A stretch of DNA of 46,080 bases from Caulobacter sp. (GTDB lineage Bacteria > Pseudomonadota > Alphaproteobacteria > Caulobacterales > Caulobacteraceae): contig JAUXTQ010000033.1 in NCBI GenBank assembly GCA_030678995.1, forward strand, positions 1 through 46,080, written 5' to 3'. The notes below the pieces were generated by a model that saw only the letters and a list, made by a program, of their open reading frames with translations, had not been told where the DNA came from and did no database searches. Position 1 is the first letter of the stretch. Each line of letters opens with the position of its first letter. A program made the position numbers and the translations under genes. Of the stretch, positions 1-8,725 are shown piece by piece.

Positions 1-333
1 GAGATCGTCGGCAACAACGTCCGGGTCAAGGTGGTCAAGAACAAGGTCGCCCCGCCGTTCCGCGAGGTCGAGTTCGACATCATGTACGGCGAGGGCATCT
101 CCAAGCTGGGCGAGATCATTGACCTGGGCGTCAAGGCCGGGGTGATCGACAAGTCGGGCTCGTGGTTCTCGTTCGGCGACCAGCGCATCGGCCAGGGCCG
201 CGACAACGTGCGCGAGTTCCTCAAGAAGAACCCCGACATCGCCCAGCAGATCGAGGACGCGGTGCGCGGCAAGTCCGAGATCATCGAGGAAGAGCTGCTG
301 GTCGGCCCCTCCGAGGGCGGCGACGAGGACTAG
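1..333 (+). CDS. recA: RecA recombinase, C-terminal part (truncated by window edge)
   Basis: The reading frame is open from base 1 and encodes the last 110 residues of RecA, the ATP-dependent DNA strand-exchange protein that also triggers LexA cleavage in the SOS response. Visible RecA signatures are the KNKVAPPF segment, [11 protein letters not shown], and the C-terminal domain pattern [15 protein letters not shown], followed by an acidic tail (EIIEEELL to GGDED) typical of bacterial RecA. The start and the ATPase core lie outside the window. The TAG stop lies inside the left arm of a palindromic repeat. The next gene is alaS on the same strand, an order I know from Caulobacter. The family assignment is certain; only the 5' part is missing. 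Confidence 0.97.
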   Translation, partial: EIVGNNVRVKVVKNKVAPPFREVEFDIMYGEGISKLGEIIDLGVKAGVIDKSGSWFSFGDQRIGQGRDNVREFLKKNPDIAQQIEDAVRGKSEIIEEELLVGPSEGGDED

Positions 334-404
334 TGTCCCGATTCCGAAGTTCGCAAGTGCTTGTGGCGGGCTCTGACGAACTTCGGAATTGAAGAGGACA
401 CTAG
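330..404. repeat. Palindromic repeat 1 overlapping the recA stop codon
   Basis: The left arm (330-353) and right arm (377-404) are inverted copies that share the outer block CTAGTGTCC and the inner block ATTCCGAAGTTCG, separated by a short mismatched stretch. The loop is about 23 nt. The CTAG end contains the recA TAG stop. It could act as a 3' mRNA stabiliser or weak terminator, but no U-run follows. A sister element lies at 418-494. Confidence 0.8.
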
Positions 405-417
405 CAAGTATATGTTT

Positions 418-494
418 CTAGTGCGCTTTTTGGATTTGAAGTTCGCTCACAGCTTGATCCAACAATGAGGCGAACTTCAAATCCAGCACACTAG
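418..494. repeat. Palindromic repeat 2, sister of the 330-404 element
   Basis: The left arm (418-446) and right arm (470-494) pair over CTAGTG and GGATTTGAAGTTCGC, with four extra T residues in the left arm. It shares the CTAGTG ends and the GAAGTTCG core with the element at 330-404, but the middle of the arm differs. The two elements are 13 bases apart. Confidence 0.8.
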
Positions 495-607
495 CCCCGG
501 ACCCGGATCGGCGGCCGCCAGGCCACCGACGGTTTCGCGGCGGACCTCTCTACGCCGGGCGCCTGCCCACCCGACGCCCGCGTGGCCCCGCGGGGTCCGC
601 CGCGATC

Positions 608-642
608 AAAGGACGTCCGGTCCAACCGCCGGGCGTCCTTTT
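608..642. terminator. Intrinsic terminator between recA and alaS
   Basis: A hairpin with stem AAAGGACG...CGTCCTTTT, an inner CCGG/CCGG pairing and a short loop is followed by a T-run. The A-run on the left side makes it potentially bidirectional. It lies about 275 bases downstream of the recA stop and is the best candidate terminator for that transcript. Confidence 0.7.
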
Positions 643-657
643 CCTGTGCGCGTCCTT

Positions 658-793
658 CCTTCTCCCGGCGGGAGAAGGTGGCCTGCGGAACAGGTCGGAT
701 GAGGGATTAGAAACGGAGCAGACAAAAGTCGTGATCCCCCATCCACCCGCGCTGCGCGCCGGGCCCTGCCCTCGCCCGCCCGGAGAGGGGCAA
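658..793. repeat. Composite interspersed repeat (CTTCTCCCGGCGGGAGAAG type)
   Basis: This stretch opens with the short perfect palindrome CCTTCTCCCGGCGGGAGAAGG (658-678), continues with a GGTCGGATGAGGG tail and ends with GCCCTCGCCC...GGAGAGGGGCAAG (767-793). Repeats of this look are scattered through many high-GC proteobacterial genomes and often generate false ORFs. No gene is supported on either strand here. Confidence 0.6.
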
Positions 794-831
794 GACTTCG
801 AACCTCCACACCGCTCCACGGCGCAATTCGA

Positions 832-974
832 CCTGATGTCTTGATGAGCATTCTTGCTCCGGCGGGACCTTGGTCAAGGACGACCCCTTCGGGGTCGCCG
901 CTGCGCGGCCGCGAAGCGGTCCTTGAGCAAGGGCCGGTCCGGAGCGAACCATTCCATCAGGGCCTTCAGGGCGC
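832..974 (-). repeat. Copy A of the ~145-bp hairpin element (inverted)
   Basis: The complement of this stretch matches the elements at 9765-9909 and 24277-24424: it starts GCGCCCTGAAGGCC, has a long central hairpin and ends TGCTCATCAAGACATCAGG. The central hairpin tip is GACCCC-GAA-GGGGTC, whereas the other full copies have GGGCCC around the loop, so base pairing is kept although the sequence changed. It lies about 150 bases upstream of alaS. Confidence 0.85.
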
Positions 975-1036
975 ATCAACATCTGGCGAAGGCCCGTCCA
1001 CCCTCTCCTCGAATCCGCGACCACGCGCCTTTTCCT

Positions 1037-1061
1037 TTGTGACCGCGCCGCCCCTTGGCTA
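1037..1061 (+). promoter_or_regulatory. Possible alaS promoter
   Basis: TTGTGA at about 1037 and GGCTATGC ending at 1061 resemble the Caulobacter housekeeping -35 and -10 elements (TTGACG and GCTAnAwC), with about 14-15 nt between them. This would start transcription roughly 60 bases before the alaS ATG. The match is by eye only. Confidence 0.35.
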
Positions 1062-1127
1062 TGCAGCCGGTTCCAATCCCATCGGCGAGGGCCCTTCCGC
1101 CCGGACCGACAGCAGACCGGCCATGCG

Positions 1128-3761
1128 ATGAAGAGCCTCAACGAGATCCGCAGCAGCTTCCTCGACTATTTCGGGAGCAACGGTCACCAGGTCGTCGCCT
1201 CGGCTCCCCTCGTGCCGCAGAACGATCCGACCCTGCTGTTCGTCAATGCCGGCATGGTGCCGTTCAAGAACATGTTCACGGGCGCCGAGACCCCGCCGGC
1301 CCCCCGCGCGGCTTCGTCGCAGAAGTGCGTCCGCGCCGGCGGCAAGCACAACGACCTGGACAACGTCGGCTACACCGCCCGCCACCACACCTTCTTCGAG
1401 ATGCTCGGCAACTTCTCGTTCGGCGACTACTTCAAGGAACAGGCGATCACCCACGCCTGGACCCTGCTGACCCGCGACTTCGGCCTGCCCAGGGACAAGC
1501 TGCTGGTCACCGTCTATCACACTGACGACGAGGCGGCGGCCCTGTGGGGCAAGATCGCCGGCCTCTCCGACGACCGCATCATCCGCATCGCCACCAACGA
1601 CAACTTCTGGTCCATGGGCGACACCGGCCCCTGCGGCCCCTGTTCGGAGATCTTCTTCGACCACGGCGAGCACATCTGGGGCGGCCCCCCGGGCAGCGCG
1701 CAGGAGGACGGCGACCGGTTCATCGAGATCTGGAACCTGGTCTTCATGCAGTTCGAGCAGCACCTCGACGGAACGCGCACTGACCTGCCCAGGCCCTCGA
1801 TCGACACCGGCATGGGGCTGGAGCGGATCGCCGCGGTGATGCAGGGCGTCCACGACAACTACGACGTCGACCTGTTCCGCACCCTGATCGCCGCCTCCGA
1901 GGAGGCCACCGGCGTCAAGGCGCAGGGCGACCGCGCGCCGTCGCACCGCGTCATCGCCGACCACCTGCGCACCTCGTCCTTCCTGATCGCCGACGGCATC
2001 ACCCCGTCGAATGAAGGACGGGGCTACGTGTTGCGCCGGATCATGCGGCGGGCCATGCGCCACGCCCATCTGCTTGGCGCCGCCGAGCCGCTGATGCATC
2101 GCCTGGCGCCGACCCTGGTCGACCAGATGGGCGCCGCCTATCCCGAGCTGCGCCGCGCCCAGCCGGCCATTGTCGAGACCCTGCGCCAGGAGGAGGAGCG
2201 GTTCCGCCGCACCCTCGGTCGCGGCATGATCCTGCTCGACGAGGCCACGGAGGGCCTGACCGCCGGCGGCGTCCTGCCGGGCGACGTGGCCTTCAAGCTG
2301 CACGACACCTACGGCTTTCCCCTCGACCTGACCCAGGACGCGGTGCGGGCGCTGGAGCTGACCGTCGACACCACCGAATTCGACCGGCTGATGGATGAGC
2401 AGCGCAGCAAGTCCGAAGGCCTCAAGGGCACGGGCCAGCAGGTCGCCGCCGCCGAATGGTTCGCCATCCGCGACCGCGTCGGGCCCACCGCCTTCACCGG
2501 CTATGACGGCGCCGACGGAACCGGAACGGTTCTGGCCCTGGTCAGGGAGGGCGCCGAGATCGACGAGGCCGGCGCCGGCGACACGGTCCAGGCGGTCTTT
2601 GACCGCACCCCCTTCTATGCCGAGAGCGGCGGCCAGGCCGGCGACGTCGGCCTGATCGACTGGCCCGGCGGCTCAGGCAAGGTCACGGACGTGCAGAAGC
2701 ACGCCGGCGACCTGCATGCCCATCACCTGCAGATTGTCTCCGGCGCCCTCAAGGCCGGCCAGGCCGTCTCGCTGCATGTCGATCCGGCCAACCGCACCAC
2801 CACCCGCGCCAACCACTCGGCCGCCCACCTGATGCACGCGGCCCTGCGCAATGTGCTGGGCGAGCACGTCACCCAGAAGGGCCAGATGGTCGACGGCGAG
2901 CGCCTGCGCTTCGACTTCAGCCACGGGGGGCCGCTGACCGCCGACGAGCTGGCGCGCATCGAGGACGAGGTGAACGCCGTCGTGCTGCAGAACCGCGCCG
3001 CCGAGACGAAGATGATGGCGCCGCAGCAGGCCATCGAGGCCGGCGCCATGGCCCTGTTCGGCGAGAAATACGGCGACGAGGTCCGCGTCCTGACTCTTGG
3101 CGCGGCGCTGGCCGGGCAGGGGGCCTATTCGGTCGAGCTGTGCGGCGGCACTCATGTGGCCCGCACCGGCGACATCGGCCTGTTCAAGATCGTCGCCGAA
3201 CAGGGCATCGCCGCCGGCGTGCGCCGCATCGAGGGCCTGACGGGCGAGGCGGCCCGCCGCTGGCTGCAGGACCAGGCCAATGTCGCCCGCGAGCTGGCCG
3301 ACCGATTCAAGGCGCCAGTGTCTGAGGTCATCGCGCGGGTCGATATTCTCGACGCCCAGCGCCGCAAGGCCGAGAAGGACCTGGCGGAGGCCAAGAAGGC
3401 CCTGGCCATGGGCGGCGGCGGGGCCGGCCCGGTGGCGGCCGAGGACGTCGGCGGCGTCAGCTTCATCGGCAAGGTGCTCGACGGCGTCGGCGGCAAGGAG
3501 CTGCGCGGCCTGGCGGAGGAGTTCAAAAAGCAGGCCGGCGTGGTGGCCATCGTCGGCACGGCCGACGGCAAGGCGGCCATCGCCGTGGCGGTGGCCCCCG
3601 ACCTGACTGGCCGCTTCAACGCCGCCGAACTGGCCAGGGCCGCCGTCATCGCCATGGGCGGCCAGGGCGCCGGCGGCAAACCCGACTTCGCCCAAGGCGG
3701 CGCCCCGGACGACAGCCAGGCCGCGGCGGGTGTCGCGGCGGTGAGAGCGGCGCTGGATTGA
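1128..3761 (+). CDS. alaS: Alanyl-tRNA synthetase
   Basis: This cytoplasmic class II synthetase charges tRNA-Ala and edits mischarged Ser and Gly. The 877 residues match the family's usual length. The N-terminal catalytic domain carries [15 protein letters not shown], a [13 protein letters not shown] motif and [17 protein letters not shown]. The editing domain shows the zinc-site pair HSAAH (about residues 563-567) and CGGTH (about 671-675). A glycine-rich C-Ala domain with a preceding coiled coil ends the protein. The ATG at 1128 gives the canonical N-terminus of the family. It lies downstream of recA on the same strand, but a terminator and repeats separate them, so it is probably transcribed from its own promoter. 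Confidence 0.99.
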   Translation: MKSLNEIRSSFLDYFGSNGHQVVASAPLVPQNDPTLLFVNAGMVPFKNMFTGAETPPAPRAASSQKCVRAGGKHNDLDNVGYTARHHTFFEMLGNFSFGDYFKEQAITHAWTLLTRDFGLPRDKLLVTVYHTDDEAAALWGKIAGLSDDRIIRIATNDNFWSMGDTGPCGPCSEIFFDHGEHIWGGPPGSAQEDGDRFIEIWNLVFMQFEQHLDGTRTDLPRPSIDTGMGLERIAAVMQGVHDNYDVDLFRTLIAASEEATGVKAQGDRAPSHRVIADHLRTSSFLIADGITPSNEGRGYVLRRIMRRAMRHAHLLGAAEPLMHRLAPTLVDQMGAAYPELRRAQPAIVETLRQEEERFRRTLGRGMILLDEATEGLTAGGVLPGDVAFKLHDTYGFPLDLTQDAVRALELTVDTTEFDRLMDEQRSKSEGLKGTGQQVAAAEWFAIRDRVGPTAFTGYDGADGTGTVLALVREGAEIDEAGAGDTVQAVFDRTPFYAESGGQAGDVGLIDWPGGSGKVTDVQKHAGDLHAHHLQIVSGALKAGQAVSLHVDPANRTTTRANHSAAHLMHAALRNVLGEHVTQKGQMVDGERLRFDFSHGGPLTADELARIEDEVNAVVLQNRAAETKMMAPQQAIEAGAMALFGEKYGDEVRVLTLGAALAGQGAYSVELCGGTHVARTGDIGLFKIVAEQGIAAGVRRIEGLTGEAARRWLQDQANVARELADRFKAPVSEVIARVDILDAQRRKAEKDLAEAKKALAMGGGGAGPVAAEDVGGVSFIGKVLDGVGGKELRGLAEEFKKQAGVVAIVGTADGKAAIAVAVAPDLTGRFNAAELARAAVIAMGGQGAGGKPDFAQGGAPDDSQAAAGVAAVRAALD

Positions 3762-3766
3762 CCGCG

Positions 3767-3868
3767 GGGGGACATGTTCCGGCGATAGCCGGTACGTGTC
3801 CCCGACCAGGCGGTTGTTCATATACCTGAAAAGTACGCGTCCCCTTTTCGTCCCCGTTTCCAGGGTTT
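3767..3868. repeat. GGGGACA-family hairpin plus a half-unit after alaS
   Basis: Positions 3767-3803 form an almost perfect hairpin of 16 pairs with one mismatch, starting GGGGACATG and ending GTGTCCCC, only 5 bases after the alaS stop. A degenerate half-unit, GAAAAGTACGCGTCCCC, follows at about 3827-3843. It belongs to the same subfamily as the units at 7629-7722, 18739-18809 and 37325-37401. It may also serve as the 3' end of the alaS mRNA. The rest of the gap to 3959 shows no gene. Confidence 0.8.
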
Positions 3869-3959
3869 GATTACGGCGGTTTAACTTGTGGGCAGCAGTC
3901 GCCATGCCCAGGCTTCTCGAACCGCCCGTTGACGCGGTGCTCGAACAGTTGGGTATGGA

Positions 3960-5045
3960 ATGCGTGTGACGATCGGATTGGCGGCAGCGGCCCTGATGGT
4001 GATCAGCTCGGCTGCAATGGCCCAGGACTACCAACCCGTTTTCCATCCTGACCAGTTGAAGGGCCCCCCGACGGGAGCACTGAATGAGGTGCTGGTCCTG
4101 GGTTCGCCGCATCTCTCAGGCCTGCCCGACACCTTCCGGCCGGAACTCCTCGAGCCTCTGCTGGATCGACTGGCGGCCTGGCGACCCACCGCCATCTCGA
4201 CCGAGAACCTGTCCGGTCTTCAGTGCGACAGCCTGCGGCGCTACCCCTATCGTTATGCTTCGACGGTGCGAGACTACTGCTATGATCCCACGGTCGCCGG
4301 CGAGGCCGCCGGACTGGACGTGCCCGCGGCCAACGCGGAGGTCGAGCGTCTGTTCGCGGAATGGCCTGACGCGCCGTCGTCGGGCGAGCGACGGCGGCTG
4401 GCTCTTCTCTTCCTCGCCGCCGGCGAGCCGGGTTCGGCCGTCGTGCAGTGGCTGCGCCTCCCCGAGGCCGAACGGCTTGCCCAGGATGGCCTGACCGAGG
4501 CGTTGGTCGCGGCCCTGAACCGGCGTTTGACGAGACGCAATGAAACGGAATTGATCGCCGCCGCCCTTGCGGCTCGACTGGGCCTTGAGCGCTTGTGGAG
4601 CGTCGATGACCAGTCGGCGGCCAGCGAGACGCCGTCCGAAGAAACAGAGGCCTACGGCAAGGCGGTCATGGCCGCCTGGGACAACCCCGCGAGCAAGGCG
4701 CGCAAGGAGGCCGATGACCTGCTCTACGCGCGTCTGGGTGAGGCCGACGGGGTCCTGAACCTTTATCGGGCGCTCAACGCCCCCTCGGCGGCGATGCTCG
4801 TCTATCAATCCGATTTCGGCGCGGCCCTTGTCGAGCCTTCGCCTGAAGGATTCGGGCGGCGCTATGTGGGATACTGGGAAACGCGCAATCTGCGCATGGT
4901 CGCCAACATCCGTGACGTGCTGGGCCGCTACCCGGGCACGCGCATGCTGACGGTCGTCGGCGCCTCACATAAGGGTTATTACGAGGCCTATCTGAATCAG
5001 ATGCACGACGTCGTTCTCGTGGACGCCAGCACCGTCCTTGAATAG
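3960..5045 (+). CDS. Secreted DUF5694-like protein
   Basis: The 361-residue product has a clear Sec signal peptide (MRVTIGLAAAALMVISSAAMA, then Q). The mature protein begins with a hydrophobic EVLVLGSPHLSG strand and ends with RMLTVVGASHKGYYEAYL. As I recall, the pairing of an N-terminal LG(T/S)xH strand with a C-terminal VVGxxHK motif is typical of DUF5694, a family related in outline to TraB/PrgY-type proteins, with no established function. The conserved His and Glu (STENLSG) could form a metal site, but that is inference. The ATG has no strong ribosome-binding site. It stands alone between repeat-bearing gaps, and local GC is slightly below its neighbours. Confidence 0.65.
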   Translation: MRVTIGLAAAALMVISSAAMAQDYQPVFHPDQLKGPPTGALNEVLVLGSPHLSGLPDTFRPELLEPLLDRLAAWRPTAISTENLSGLQCDSLRRYPYRYASTVRDYCYDPTVAGEAAGLDVPAANAEVERLFAEWPDAPSSGERRRLALLFLAAGEPGSAVVQWLRLPEAERLAQDGLTEALVAALNRRLTRRNETELIAAALAARLGLERLWSVDDQSAASETPSEETEAYGKAVMAAWDNPASKARKEADDLLYARLGEADGVLNLYRALNAPSAAMLVYQSDFGAALVEPSPEGFGRRYVGYWETRNLRMVANIRDVLGRYPGTRMLTVVGASHKGYYEAYLNQMHDVVLVDASTVLE

Positions 5046-5228
5046 GAACCTCAGAGGCTGACTGGAAACCAGGACACGCACTCTTCAGGGTCATGAACAC
5101 CCCAGGATCATCGCGCGAAACCGCCCCTCGCTCCTTTCGGCCCCACACCCCGTCCTTCATCTCATGGCGAGATCTTCGCCGGACGGGTCGGGTCACTCAA
5201 GGTCGGGCCTGCTACGGGAAATAGGACG

Positions 5229-5260
5229 GAAATAAGGGGACAGGAGCAGCATTCCCCCTT
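5229..5260. repeat. Single GGGGACAGGAGCA repeat unit
   Basis: AATAAGGGGACAGGAGCA is followed by a CCCCCTT block that pairs with AAGGGG. The same core GGGGACAGGAGCA occurs twice in tandem at 45914-45970. The rest of the 295-base gap (5046-5340) holds no supported gene; the frame upstream of 5341 is open but lacks a ribosome-binding site and crosses this repeat. Confidence 0.6.
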
Positions 5261-5340
5261 CCATGGCGGGCGCCTTCCTGGGCGGGTCGGCGGGAATTGA
5301 CACGTACGAACCGCTCCGGGCGCCCCGGTCGAGGAAGAAC

Positions 5341-6240
5341 ATGACCAGCCAGCACATCGTCTCGCAACTTGCCGAGGAGATCGCACGGGTCAGCGTCGCC
5401 GATCTCGGCCGCCATGTCGGCGTAAACCGCTGCCGCAGCCTGCAGAGCCTGACCCGCATGACCGTAACGGCGCCAACGCTGATGCTCCCGCTGGTGGGAG
5501 CCAAGCGCATCACGGTGGCCGGGGAGAACCACGAGGCCGGCCCCGGCGAGTATCTCGTCCTCCCGCGGGCCACCGTTTTCGACGTCGAGAACATCCCCGA
5601 CGCGAGGACGGAAAGGTATCTGGGGATCGCGCTGGTCTTCGACGCCCTCACGATGGAGCGGTTCCGAACGCTCTATGGCCCGGAAATCGGCGGGCGCCAT
5701 CTCATGCCGCGTTGGGTGGCGCGAGGCGGGGACGAGTTCTTCTCAGCCATCCGCGACTGGGTGACGCGCAATCGCAGCTTCCCGGTGGACGCCACCCTGA
5801 CCCGCCACCGCATGTGCGAGTTCCTGCTTCTGCTCGCGCGGCTGGGCACGGCGGGCAACCTGCTCTTCCAGCAGCACCCGAGGCTTCGCGACCGCGCCAG
5901 GCACCTTCTCGCCCTCGACCCGGGCCGCGACTGGCGCATCGGCGAGGTCACGGTGCGCCTCGCGCTGAGCGAGAGCACCCTGCGCCGCGGCTTGCGCCTC
6001 GATGGCACGAGTTTCAGCGACCTTCTGGAGGAGGTCCGGCTGGATCGCGGCGTCGAGCTGGTGATGGCGACGGACATCCCGATCGGGCGGATCGCCCATG
6101 ACTGCGGCTACCAATCGCAGTCGCGCTTCTCCGAACGCTTCCGCCTGCGCTTCTCGCTCAGCCCCACGGAGCTGCGCGCCACCCAACGCCCCCCGCAGTC
6201 CACCGTGACGCCCCTGCGCCCGCGCCGCGCCACCCTCTGA
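5341..6240 (+). CDS. AraC-family transcriptional regulator
   Basis: A DNA-binding regulator of about 299 residues. The N-terminal two thirds are a cupin-like sensing domain of the AraC type (GAKRITVAGENHEAGPGEYLVLP). The C-terminal ~90 residues hold the double helix-turn-helix: the first around SESTLRRGLRLDGTSFSDLL, the second IGRIAHDCGYQSQSRFSERF with the family's FRLRFSLSPTELR ending. I place the start at the ATG at 5341 because GAGGAAG lies 7 bases before it; an in-frame ATG at 5263 would add 26 residues through a repeat. It is followed in the same direction by a secreted SMP-30-like protein and a DUF1330 protein, its probable targets. The inducer cannot be read from sequence. Confidence 0.9.
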   Translation: MTSQHIVSQLAEEIARVSVADLGRHVGVNRCRSLQSLTRMTVTAPTLMLPLVGAKRITVAGENHEAGPGEYLVLPRATVFDVENIPDARTERYLGIALVFDALTMERFRTLYGPEIGGRHLMPRWVARGGDEFFSAIRDWVTRNRSFPVDATLTRHRMCEFLLLLARLGTAGNLLFQQHPRLRDRARHLLALDPGRDWRIGEVTVRLALSESTLRRGLRLDGTSFSDLLEEVRLDRGVELVMATDIPIGRIAHDCGYQSQSRFSERFRLRFSLSPTELRATQRPPQSTVTPLRPRRATL

Positions 6241-6330
6241 CCGGACGCGGCGAGATCCTGACCGTTAGCGGCGCGCGGCGGTGGGCCGCCTCAGTCATTC
6301 CTGCCTTGCACCTCAATGCAAAGGCTTTCC

Positions 6331-7293
6331 ATGAAACGGATCACAGTTACCACATTGGTCGCGGCCCTCTCGGCCGCGGTCCTGGCCGGGGAGGCTCTGG
6401 CCGATCCGGCAATCACCCTGCCGGATCACGGCTTCGCGCCCGAAGGCATCGCCGTCGACGGCGACGGCGCGCTCTATACCGGCAGCCTCACGCAGGGCAG
6501 GATCGTGAAGATCACGCCCGCAAGCGGTGAAGTGACCGATTTTGTCGCCCCTGGCGCCAATGGACTGGTCTCGGTCGTCGGGCTGCATGTGGCGGGCGAC
6601 CTGCTCTATGCCTGCTCCTCCGATCCCGGCGTCAGCGCGCTCAAGGGCGCGGCGGCCCCCGCGCTCGTCGTCTTCGACCGCAGGAGCGGGGCAGCGGCCG
6701 GGCGTTTCGAGCTTCCCGAGGGCGGCGCCTTCTGCAACGACATCGCCGAACTGCCAGACGGCACGATCCTTGCCACCGACAGCTTCGCGCCGCGCATCTA
6801 CGCGCTCCGCCCCGGAAGCGAACGTCTGGACATCTGGCTCGAGGATACGCGCTTTGTCGGCGAGGGGTTCAACCTCAACGGCATCGCCCATGATGCCGGG
6901 GCGGTCTATGTGGTGCGCTACAACACCGGAACGCTGCACCGGATCGAGGTTGCCGCCGATGGGGCCGCCGGCGCCGTGTCGGAGATTGTCCTGCCCGCCC
7001 CGCTCCGGGGACCGGACGGGCTCACGGCGCTCGGCGACGGCCGGTTTCTCGTGGTTGAGGGCGGCGGGCTGAATGCAGGCGCGCGTGGCGCCCTGACCGG
7101 TATCCGCCTCGATGGGGCAACCGCGACCGTCGAGACCATCGCGGCCGATCTCGACGTGCCCACCGCGGCCGTGGTTGTCGGGGGAACGGCCTATGTGGTG
7201 GAGGGTCAGCTCGATCATCTCTTCGACCCGGGCGCGGGGCCGGCCTCGCCGTACCGGATCCTCGCGATCGACCTGCCCGCCGCCTATCGCTGA
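6331..7293 (+). CDS. Secreted SMP-30/gluconolactonase-like beta-propeller protein
   Basis: The 320-residue protein has a signal peptide (MKRITVTTLVAALSAAVLA...ALA) and repeated blades of the kind FAPEGIAVDGDGALYTGS, FCNDIAELPDGTILATDS and LRGPDGLTALGDGRFLVVEG. This is the six-bladed propeller pattern of the SMP-30/gluconolactonase/LRE group, whose known members hydrolyse sugar lactones or related esters. I chose the ATG at 6331, since the in-frame ATG at 6316 adds only five residues before the signal peptide. It lies 25 bases before the DUF1330 gene and probably shares its transcript. The substrate is unknown; a periplasmic lactonase role is plausible. Confidence 0.75.
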   Translation: MKRITVTTLVAALSAAVLAGEALADPAITLPDHGFAPEGIAVDGDGALYTGSLTQGRIVKITPASGEVTDFVAPGANGLVSVVGLHVAGDLLYACSSDPGVSALKGAAAPALVVFDRRSGAAAGRFELPEGGAFCNDIAELPDGTILATDSFAPRIYALRPGSERLDIWLEDTRFVGEGFNLNGIAHDAGAVYVVRYNTGTLHRIEVAADGAAGAVSEIVLPAPLRGPDGLTALGDGRFLVVEGGGLNAGARGALTGIRLDGATATVETIAADLDVPTAAVVVGGTAYVVEGQLDHLFDPGAGPASPYRILAIDLPAAYR

Positions 7294-7317
7294 CCCGTAT
7301 TGGAAAGGAACCGCCCC

Positions 7318-7608
7318 ATGTCCGCATATGTGATCGTGCTTGCCGCGCCACGCCCCGAGAAGGCCGACGAGGCCGCAAGATATTCGCACGCCGTCCAGCC
7401 GCTTCTTGCGGCGGCCGGCGCACGGCCGCTCCTCCGCGGCCCGGTGTCGGAGACGGTTTCCGGCGCGGGAGGACTCGCCACCGGCATGGTCCTCGAGTTT
7501 CCCGACCGGGCAGCGGCGAGCGATTTCTTCACCCAGGACGCCTATCAGGCGCTCGTCGGCCTGCGCGACGAAAGCTTCGCCCTGATGGAGATCCACATCG
7601 TCGGATGA
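7318..7608 (+). CDS. DUF1330 family protein
   Basis: This small cytoplasmic protein of 96 residues has the ferredoxin-like alpha/beta-barrel layout of DUF1330: a first strand SAYVIVLAAP, a helix with basic residues, and the closing pattern MVLEFPDRAAASDFF...YQALVGLRDESF. DUF1330 proteins have no assigned reaction. The start is the ATG at 7318 with AAAGGAA in front; an upstream in-frame ATG at 7300 would place that site inside the gene. The AraC regulator, the SMP-30-like protein and this gene form a likely three-gene unit. Confidence 0.85.
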   Translation: MSAYVIVLAAPRPEKADEAARYSHAVQPLLAAAGARPLLRGPVSETVSGAGGLATGMVLEFPDRAAASDFFTQDAYQALVGLRDESFALMEIHIVG

Positions 7609-7628
7609 CGCCGCTACGCGCCGACCAA

Positions 7629-7722
7629 GGGGGACACGTACTTTTCATGTTTGCCTAGTCACGGGTCCGCGCTCACCGGACGGGGACAGGTACGGATTGC
7701 TGCGCACTCCGAACATGTCCCC
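7629..7722. repeat. GGGGACA-family repeat pair
   Basis: A first half-unit, GGGGGACACGTACTTTTC (7629-7646), is followed by an imperfect palindrome from GGGGACAGGTACGG (7682) to CCGAACATGTCCCC (7722). Both belong to the GGGGACA-TGTAC subfamily. It follows the DUF1330 stop by 21 bases and may mark the end of that operon. Confidence 0.75.
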
Positions 7723-7896
7723 GGCGGCGTTGCCTGACGAAACAAGACTCCCGATTTCAATACTCCCGGGACAAAGCGGGACATTCCCGCGACTCCCGCG
7801 CCCGCTCCCCATTCCCCCCACAGGCGAGCCCGGCTTGCCAACCGCCCCCCACAGGGTGCTTTGATGGGCGACGCTCAGCGTTAACGGGACAGGTCC

Positions 7897-8460
7897 ATGC
7901 GGGTCAGCCTCTTCAAGATCGTCCTCACGGCGGCGGTGGTGTTCAGCCTGGCCTTCGCCAGCGCGCCGTATTTCGCCTTCCGGGCGCTGCGGGCGGCGAC
8001 GGCGGCGGAGGATGTGCAGGCCACGGCCGACCTGGTCGACTTCCCGGCGGTGCGCAAGAGCCTGACTGCCCAGCTGGCGCCGGCCCAGGCGAGCGCGGCC
8101 GAGCCGCCGTCGGTCTGGCAGGACCCGATCGGCGCGCTCAAGCGGGCCATCGAACCGCTGGCTCCGCCCGAGCCGAAGGTCGATCGTTACCTGACGCTGC
8201 CGGGCCTTTCGGCCCTGACCCGCGGCTACAAACCCGGCGCCGCGCCGCCGGCGGCCAAGGTTCCGCCGCCGCTGGGTGAAAGCGCCAGGGCGGCCATGAA
8301 GGGCCCTTGGCCGACGATGCCCTATTGGGACCCGAGCCGCGCCCGTATCGCCGTCAAGCGGCCGGACGACGAGGCCAAGGTGACGGTCCTGACCTTCGAA
8401 CGCCGCGCGCTGTTCACCTGGAAACTGGTCCACGTCCAGTTGCCCGAGGGCGAACGCTAG
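7897..8460 (+). CDS. DUF2939 family membrane-anchored protein
   Basis: The 187-residue product begins with one hydrophobic segment (about residues 6-28, LFKIVLTAAVVFSLAFASAP). The YFAFRALRAATAAEDVQATADLVDFPAVR region that follows is diagnostic of DUF2939. The proline-rich middle and a C-terminal beta-rich part (VTVLTFERRALFTWKLVHV) complete the family pattern. It is probably anchored in the inner membrane with a periplasmic domain. Function is unknown. It is transcribed alone, preceded by a repeat-bearing gap and followed by the truncated element at 8505. Confidence 0.85.
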   Translation: MRVSLFKIVLTAAVVFSLAFASAPYFAFRALRAATAAEDVQATADLVDFPAVRKSLTAQLAPAQASAAEPPSVWQDPIGALKRAIEPLAPPEPKVDRYLTLPGLSALTRGYKPGAAPPAAKVPPPLGESARAAMKGPWPTMPYWDPSRARIAVKRPDDEAKVTVLTFERRALFTWKLVHVQLPEGER

Positions 8461-8504
8461 GGGCGGGCGAATACGGGCGGAGTCCTTCTTCACCCTGATA
8501 CAAA

Positions 8505-8552
8505 GCGCCCTGAAGGCCCCGCCGGAGCAAAAATGCTCATCAAGACATCAGG
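8505..8552 (+). repeat. Copy B of the ~145-bp element, internally deleted
   Basis: Only the two ends remain: GCGCCCTGAAGGCC is joined directly to CCGCCGGAGCAA...TGCTCATCAAGACATCAGG. About 95 bases of central hairpin seen in copies A, C and D are missing. The junction falls in a short GC-rich stretch, which suggests hairpin excision during replication. Confidence 0.85.
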
Positions 8553-8725
8553 CGTGGTCCGCGACGAGGGTGGCCCATTGATCATCCACGGCTCCGGTCA
8601 GGCCGTTCTCCCGCCACCGTGCTGTCAGCAGCTGACAGTCCAGATCACGAGCGTTCTTGTTTCGTTCGAGGGGGCGGGTTAACGTCGTTCCATCAATTCG
8701 GACCACGGAGCGGGAGCTTCCAATC

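Noticed and set aside
550..1141. Several short frames on both strands between recA and alaS
   Set aside because: They run through the repeats at 658-793 and 832-974, with low-complexity Arg/Pro/Gly-rich products and no ribosome-binding site.
5263..5340. Longer start for the AraC regulator
   Set aside because: The extra 26 residues have no ribosome-binding site and lie directly after a repeat unit, while 5341 is preceded by GAGGAAG.
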